From positions 1-42,531 of the IMG/VR virus record IMGVR_UViG_3300021962_000217: DNA of 42,531 nucleotides. One strand, given 5' to 3'. Both the position numbers and the translations under genes were made by a program. The notes under the pieces are model-generated. The model worked only from the letters and a program-made list of their open reading frames with translations. It did no database searches and was not told the origin of the DNA. The DNA comes from a virus. Position 1 is the first letter of the stretch. Each line of letters begins with the position of its first letter. This document shows, in pieces, positions 39,311 through 42,531 of this stretch.

Positions 39311-39317
39311 CTAAATA
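39311..39317 (+). promoter_or_regulatory. Late promoter box CTAAATA (with ACTATTAT context)
   Basis: TTCTAAATACTATTATAATC closely follows the T4 late consensus TATAAATACTATT downstream of the box. It lies 27 bases before the ATG at 39345. Confidence 0.65.
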
Positions 39318-39344
39318 CTATTATAATCAAATAGTCATAAGAAG

Positions 39345-41954
39345 ATGCCTGCACCAGTACTTCAGTTTAAGAGAGGTAATGCAGGGGTAGCAGGAACCGT
39401 ACCTGCACTCCGTCCAGGTGAACCAGCAATTTCGTTAAACAACTTTGATTTCTTTATTGGTATTGATACCTCTGTAGCAAACAACAAATTCTTCGGTTCC
39501 CACCGTTACTGGGGAAGAGAAGATGGAACTAACTCATTAAAATTGAAGTTAGTTGATAAAAACGGAAGCAATTATGTTGCTATCAAGTCACCAGATACTC
39601 TTGGTGGTAATGTAACTTATACACTTCCAGGAACTCAAGGCGGAAATCAAACCGTTCTTACTAATGATGGCAGCGGTAATCTTTCTTGGTCAAGTGGTTC
39701 ATTAAACGCAGTATTTAGTGGAATTACCACAATCGGCGGAGATTTTCTTGACGTAAATGTAAATAGTGATTTTTCTGGAATCACTACGTTCTCTAATACT
39801 ACTGACAATACACTTGGAGATCCTAATACTGGTGCAGTACAGATTGGTGGCGGTCTTGGAGTTAATAAGAACGTAACTGTTGGTGCAGGTCTCTCTGTTG
39901 TAGGTGAGTCATATTTTATTGGAACTGCTACTTTCTATGGTGGCCAACTCAATCTTGGTGATAGTGATACTGATAATATCAGTGTTGCTGGTGAGTTTGT
40001 ATCCAATCTTGTTCCTAATGCAACCAATACTTATGATTTAGGTCTGACAGGAAAAAGGTGGAGAAATGCTTTCTATAGTGGAAATGTTGATATTACTGGT
40101 AATTTAAATGTTGATGGTAATCTATCAATCGGTGGAACCACTGTTACATTATTAGGTCAAGACGTTTTCATTCAAAACAAGGATATTATTCTTGGATATA
40201 CTACAGCAACATCACCTAATGACGATACTGCAAATCACGCTGGTGTTGCAATTGCATCAACGGTTGGAAGTCCATTAGTTCCATTCTCTGCATCTGGAAT
40301 TAATACACTTCCAGATACTTACAAGCAGATGATGTGGTTCCACGCAGGAACTCTTGGATTTGGCACTGATGCATTTGCTTTTAACTATGGCGTTGCAATC
40401 GGAACCACAACGATGGCGAATGGAGTTCGCCTTGCTGTTGGTTCTGGTATCACAATGACTGATACCACAATTAGTGCTACAACAGGTAACTTTACAAATA
40501 TTTCCGCAACAAATATTACTGGTTCTCTAACTGGTACTATTTCAACAGCAACCAGAGCAACCACTGTCGATACAACCGCAACTGGGACTAATACTAACTA
40601 TCATTTAGTATTCACTGATAATGCCACTAGCACCACTGGTGCTACGATGCGTGTTGATGCTGGCATCTATTACAATCCATCATCTAATAATTTATTCGCA
40701 TCTCAATTTATTGGTGATGTAGTCGCTGGTACTATAAAAGCAGCAGATACAACAACTGCAATGACCCTTGCAAATAGTACGGGTAATGTAACATTTAATG
40801 GTGACATTCAAATTGGTGGTAATGATATTAAAGCAAGTGATGGAAATACCAATATTACTCTCACTTCAAACACATTAACTACTTTCTCTGGTGATATCAA
40901 AGTCACTGGAAATGACATTCAGGCATCTGATGGAACTGTTGCACTCACACTTTCGGCAACATCTGGAAATGTAAAAACAGGTGGTGACTTAATTGCTGGT
41001 AGTGGTTATCTTGCTTCTGCAAATGGTACTCGTGCAATGTATATGTACGATACCTCTGGAAACGTTGCATTCCAAGGAAAGGTAATTGCAAATAATTATA
41101 GAAGTTCTACAAATGCAAACGATACATTAACTTTTAGTGATCTTGATGCAACATTTGCAAGAAATCTTGTAATCACTGGTATCACAACTATAGGAACTGG
41201 TGTTGGTATCACTCAGTTCTCTTCATCAGTATCTACAGGAACCTCAACTTCTTCTGTTCCAACTTCATCTGCGGTTATTGATTATGTAAATGCTGCTGAT
41301 ATTGGAATAGCAGGCGATAGTGGAACTGGAACTGTTAATACAACACAAACTCTTACGGTTGCAGGAACTGCAAGTGAGATTGAAACTTCTGCTTCAGGTC
41401 AAACAATCACCGTTGGTCTTCCTGATGCAGTTGTTGTTGGAACTTCCTTAAGTGCCCCAACGCTCAGAGCTGGAACCATTCAATCATCAAACACTGGTGC
41501 AACTGCGATTACGATTGTAGCAAATGATGTTACTATTGCTGATGACCTGACTGTTGGTGGTAATCTCTACGTTAATGGTAACACAACTCAAGTCAACACA
41601 ACCTCTATGACAGTAGAGGATAGAACTGTTGAACTTGGTGTTGTTGATGGTTCTGCTCCTGGGTCTGCTACTACTTGGGACCTTGGCGTTCTCTTTAATT
41701 ATTATACAGATGCTGCGAAGAAATCTGCATTTATCTGGGAACACGGAGATAGCAGATTCAAGTTTGCAAGTGTCCTTGCTTCTGACACTAATGGAACTAA
41801 TGTAAATACACCACAACTGACTGTTACTACATTTGCTCCTATTGAAATTGGTTCATTATGGGTCAATGATTGTGCAGGTCAGTCACAAGTTATTTCCTGC
41901 ACAGGATCTGAAAGATTCCTTGAGAATATTACCGTTGATGCGGGAACATTTTGA
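39345..41954 (+). CDS. Tail fibre protein with Mtd-like N-terminus
   Basis: An 869-residue fibre. The N-terminus (LQFKRGNAGVAGTVPALRPG, EPAISLNNFDFFIGID) follows the phage fibre start pattern of (I/V)QFKRGxxx...LxxGExAxxxxxxxLFIG, related to the N-terminal domain of Bordetella phage Mtd. It is followed by YTLPGTQGGNQTVLTNDGSG, then many GITTIG, NVDITGNL and GDIKVTGNDIQASDG-type turns. The C-terminal part holds LSAPTLRAGTIQSSNTGATA and a conserved end (TTQVNTTSMTVEDRTVELGV, AFIWEHGDSRFKFAS, ENITVDAGTF). No S74 domain is present. A trimeric side fibre is likely. It ends before a terminator that overlaps the next promoter. Confidence 0.75.
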   Translation: MPAPVLQFKRGNAGVAGTVPALRPGEPAISLNNFDFFIGIDTSVANNKFFGSHRYWGREDGTNSLKLKLVDKNGSNYVAIKSPDTLGGNVTYTLPGTQGGNQTVLTNDGSGNLSWSSGSLNAVFSGITTIGGDFLDVNVNSDFSGITTFSNTTDNTLGDPNTGAVQIGGGLGVNKNVTVGAGLSVVGESYFIGTATFYGGQLNLGDSDTDNISVAGEFVSNLVPNATNTYDLGLTGKRWRNAFYSGNVDITGNLNVDGNLSIGGTTVTLLGQDVFIQNKDIILGYTTATSPNDDTANHAGVAIASTVGSPLVPFSASGINTLPDTYKQMMWFHAGTLGFGTDAFAFNYGVAIGTTTMANGVRLAVGSGITMTDTTISATTGNFTNISATNITGSLTGTISTATRATTVDTTATGTNTNYHLVFTDNATSTTGATMRVDAGIYYNPSSNNLFASQFIGDVVAGTIKAADTTTAMTLANSTGNVTFNGDIQIGGNDIKASDGNTNITLTSNTLTTFSGDIKVTGNDIQASDGTVALTLSATSGNVKTGGDLIAGSGYLASANGTRAMYMYDTSGNVAFQGKVIANNYRSSTNANDTLTFSDLDATFARNLVITGITTIGTGVGITQFSSSVSTGTSTSSVPTSSAVIDYVNAADIGIAGDSGTGTVNTTQTLTVAGTASEIETSASGQTITVGLPDAVVVGTSLSAPTLRAGTIQSSNTGATAITIVANDVTIADDLTVGGNLYVNGNTTQVNTTSMTVEDRTVELGVVDGSAPGSATTWDLGVLFNYYTDAAKKSAFIWEHGDSRFKFASVLASDTNGTNVNTPQLTVTTFAPIEIGSLWVNDCAGQSQVISCTGSERFLENITVDAGTF

Positions 41955-41971
41955 TAACTAAATCATAAGTT

Positions 41972-41978
41972 CTAAATA
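41972..41978 (+). promoter_or_regulatory. Late promoter box CTAAATA overlapping a terminator stem
   Basis: CTAAATA immediately before and touching the 5' side of the terminator hairpin (41978-41998), 26 bases before the ATG at 42004. Confidence 0.5.
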
Positions 41979-42003
41979 AGAGGAGTTTATCTCCTCTTTT
42001 TTT
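41978..42003 (+). terminator. Intrinsic terminator after the 869-residue fibre gene
   Basis: AAGAGGAG (41978-41985), loop TTTAT, CTCCTCTT (41991-41998), then five more T up to the next ATG. The next gene starts directly after the T tract. Confidence 0.8.
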
Positions 42004-42192
42004 ATGTCTGAAGATGACTTGAAAGCAGTTCTTGCAAAATATCAACAAAAAGCATTTGACTTGTTCAATAGAAACATTGTATTAGAAACTCAAGTAGAAA
42101 CACTCACTGCAAATGTAAATGCTTTGAGTGTTGAGTTAGAAAAGTTACGGAAACCAAAAAGAGGAACAAAGACAGAAGACGATTTCTCATAA
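42004..42192 (+). CDS. Small coiled-coil protein of unknown function
   Basis: A 62-residue protein that is almost entirely a predicted coiled coil: LKAVLAKYQQKAFDLFNRNI, VLETQVETLTANVNALSVEL, ending RKPKRGTKTEDDFS. The heptad pattern of hydrophobic residues is regular. Short coiled-coil proteins of this kind occur between fibre genes of cyanophages; function unknown, maybe an oligomerisation or assembly factor. It sits between a terminator and a late box and is therefore an independent transcription unit of one gene. Confidence 0.7.
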   Translation: MSEDDLKAVLAKYQQKAFDLFNRNIVLETQVETLTANVNALSVELEKLRKPKRGTKTEDDFS

Positions 42193-42195
42193 ATA
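42188..42195 (+). promoter_or_regulatory. Late promoter box CATAAATA for the collagen-like gene
   Basis: CATAAATA overlapping the stop of the previous gene, 51 bases before the ATG at 42246. The predicted transcript start (about 42202) coincides with a hairpin at 42201-42218. Confidence 0.5.
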
Positions 42196-42200
42196 ATAAA

Positions 42201-42218
42201 AACTCTTATATAAGAGTT
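42201..42218 (+). other. Hairpin at the predicted 5' end of the collagen-like mRNA
   Basis: AACTCTTATATAAGAGTT is an 18-base perfect palindrome: a 7-base stem with a 4-base loop in RNA. No T tract follows, so it is not a terminator. It is about 6 bases downstream of the late box. Confidence 0.5.
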
Positions 42219-42245
42219 CTACGGTTCCTACCACAATGCGAATAA

Positions 42246-42531
42246 ATGGCTGATCCTATCATAAGAGTTAAAAGATCTACTGTTCAAGGAAAAGTACCAA
42301 CGAATGAACAATTAGGTCTTGGAGAAATAGCTATTAACCACTATGATGGTAAAGTTTTTATTCGCCAAGACACTGGTGGAGTAGGAATAGGAACAACTGT
42401 TATTGCTATTGGAAATCAAGGACCTCAAGGAGCACAAGGAGAACAAGGTTCTCAAGGAGTACAGGGTTCTACAGGAGCACAAGGAGTACAAGGTTCTCAA
42501 GGACCTCAAGGAGCACAAGGAGAACAAGGTT
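42246..42531 (+). CDS. Collagen-like tail fibre protein (3' end outside window)
   Basis: Incomplete gene running off the window edge. The visible 95 residues start MADPIIRVKRSTVQGKVPTN, then LGLGEIAINHYDGKVFIRQD, an N-terminal domain of the same kind as that at 39345 (xxxFKRxxxx...xLxxGExAxNxxDGKxFI), then GTTVIAIGNQGP. From residue 59 the sequence becomes Gly-x-y triplets (GPQGAQGEQGSQGVQG and so on) with an 81-base DNA repeat. Collagen-like stretches in phage fibres form triple helices and act as stiff spacers. Late box at 42188-42195 and a hairpin at 42201-42218 precede it. Confidence 0.85.
   Translation, partial: MADPIIRVKRSTVQGKVPTNEQLGLGEIAINHYDGKVFIRQDTGGVGIGTTVIAIGNQGPQGAQGEQGSQGVQGSTGAQGVQGSQGPQGAQGEQG
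42420..42531 (+). repeat. Collagen-like Gly-x-y coding repeat, 81-base period
   Basis: The 31 bases at 42420-42450 recur exactly at 42501-42531, 81 bases apart, i.e. nine Gly-x-y triplets. Within it, 9-base subunits (GGA/GGT-NNN-CAA) are repeated. The array continues beyond the window. Confidence 0.9.

Noticed and set aside
39345-41954. Diversity-generating retroelement, suggested by the Mtd-like N-terminus
   Set aside because: No reverse transcriptase, template repeat or adenine-variable repeat was found in the window.

Overview
This window looks like part of the genome of a T4-like marine cyanophage (cyanomyovirus) infecting Synechococcus or Prochlorococcus. The evidence is the T4-type replication and transcription block (gp33, gp59, gp32 beside phoH and thyX), T4-type baseplate genes (gp53, gp48, gp26, a gp5-like OB protein), T4-like late promoters (NATAAATA or CTAAATA), a cyanobacterial DUF1825 homologue, a CP12-like protein and very long tail-fibre genes. 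The DNA is AT-rich and packed, with 1-10 base overlaps at many junctions. No integrase, insertion sequence, CRISPR array or rRNA was seen, and no stretch above 300 bases lacks a gene.

Layout. (1) 1-4583, plus strand: thyX (5' end cut off by the window), a small conserved ORF, phoH, a PD-(D/E)XK exonuclease, gp33, gp59, a DUF1825 protein and gp32. (2) 4584-7841, minus strand: gp4, an unknown protein, gp48 and gp53. This block converges on gp32, and the terminator that can end the gp32 transcript lies inside the gp53 reading frame. (3) 7881-23465, plus strand: tail-tube/baseplate and hub genes. They include a gp54/gp19-like protein, gp26 with a probable -1 frameshift into a small chaperone-like ORF, two large tail proteins with peptidoglycan-hydrolase domains, a gp27-like hub, a CP12-motif protein, gp5 split into separate OB and needle genes, and spike or fibre proteins. 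(4) 23492-25384: an accessory island of small ORFs, tRNA-Leu(UAA), tRNA-Thr(UGU) and a Mom-like DNA modification gene. (5) 25490-42531: tail fibres and adhesins, including a 1973-residue fibre, two tandem related fibres, a poly-glycine gp38-like adhesin, two 2OG-Fe(II) oxygenases and, running off the end, a collagen-like fibre gene.

Expression logic can be read directly. Good sigma70-type promoters (TTGACA, 17-18 bases, TATAAT-like) sit mostly inside the 3' ends of upstream genes. They precede gp33, gp32, the accessory island, tRNA-Leu and the oxygenase pair, and one leads into a possible short RNA after mom. T4-like late boxes precede virion genes, including a perfectly palindromic bidirectional one at 31902-31913. 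The first block would make DNA and switch on late transcription (gp33), and the rest builds and diversifies the contractile tail.

Functions rest on reading translated motifs by eye. No database search was run. Names of T4 counterparts without clear motifs (gp54, gp27, gp51, tape measure) are inferences from position and fold-like patterns.
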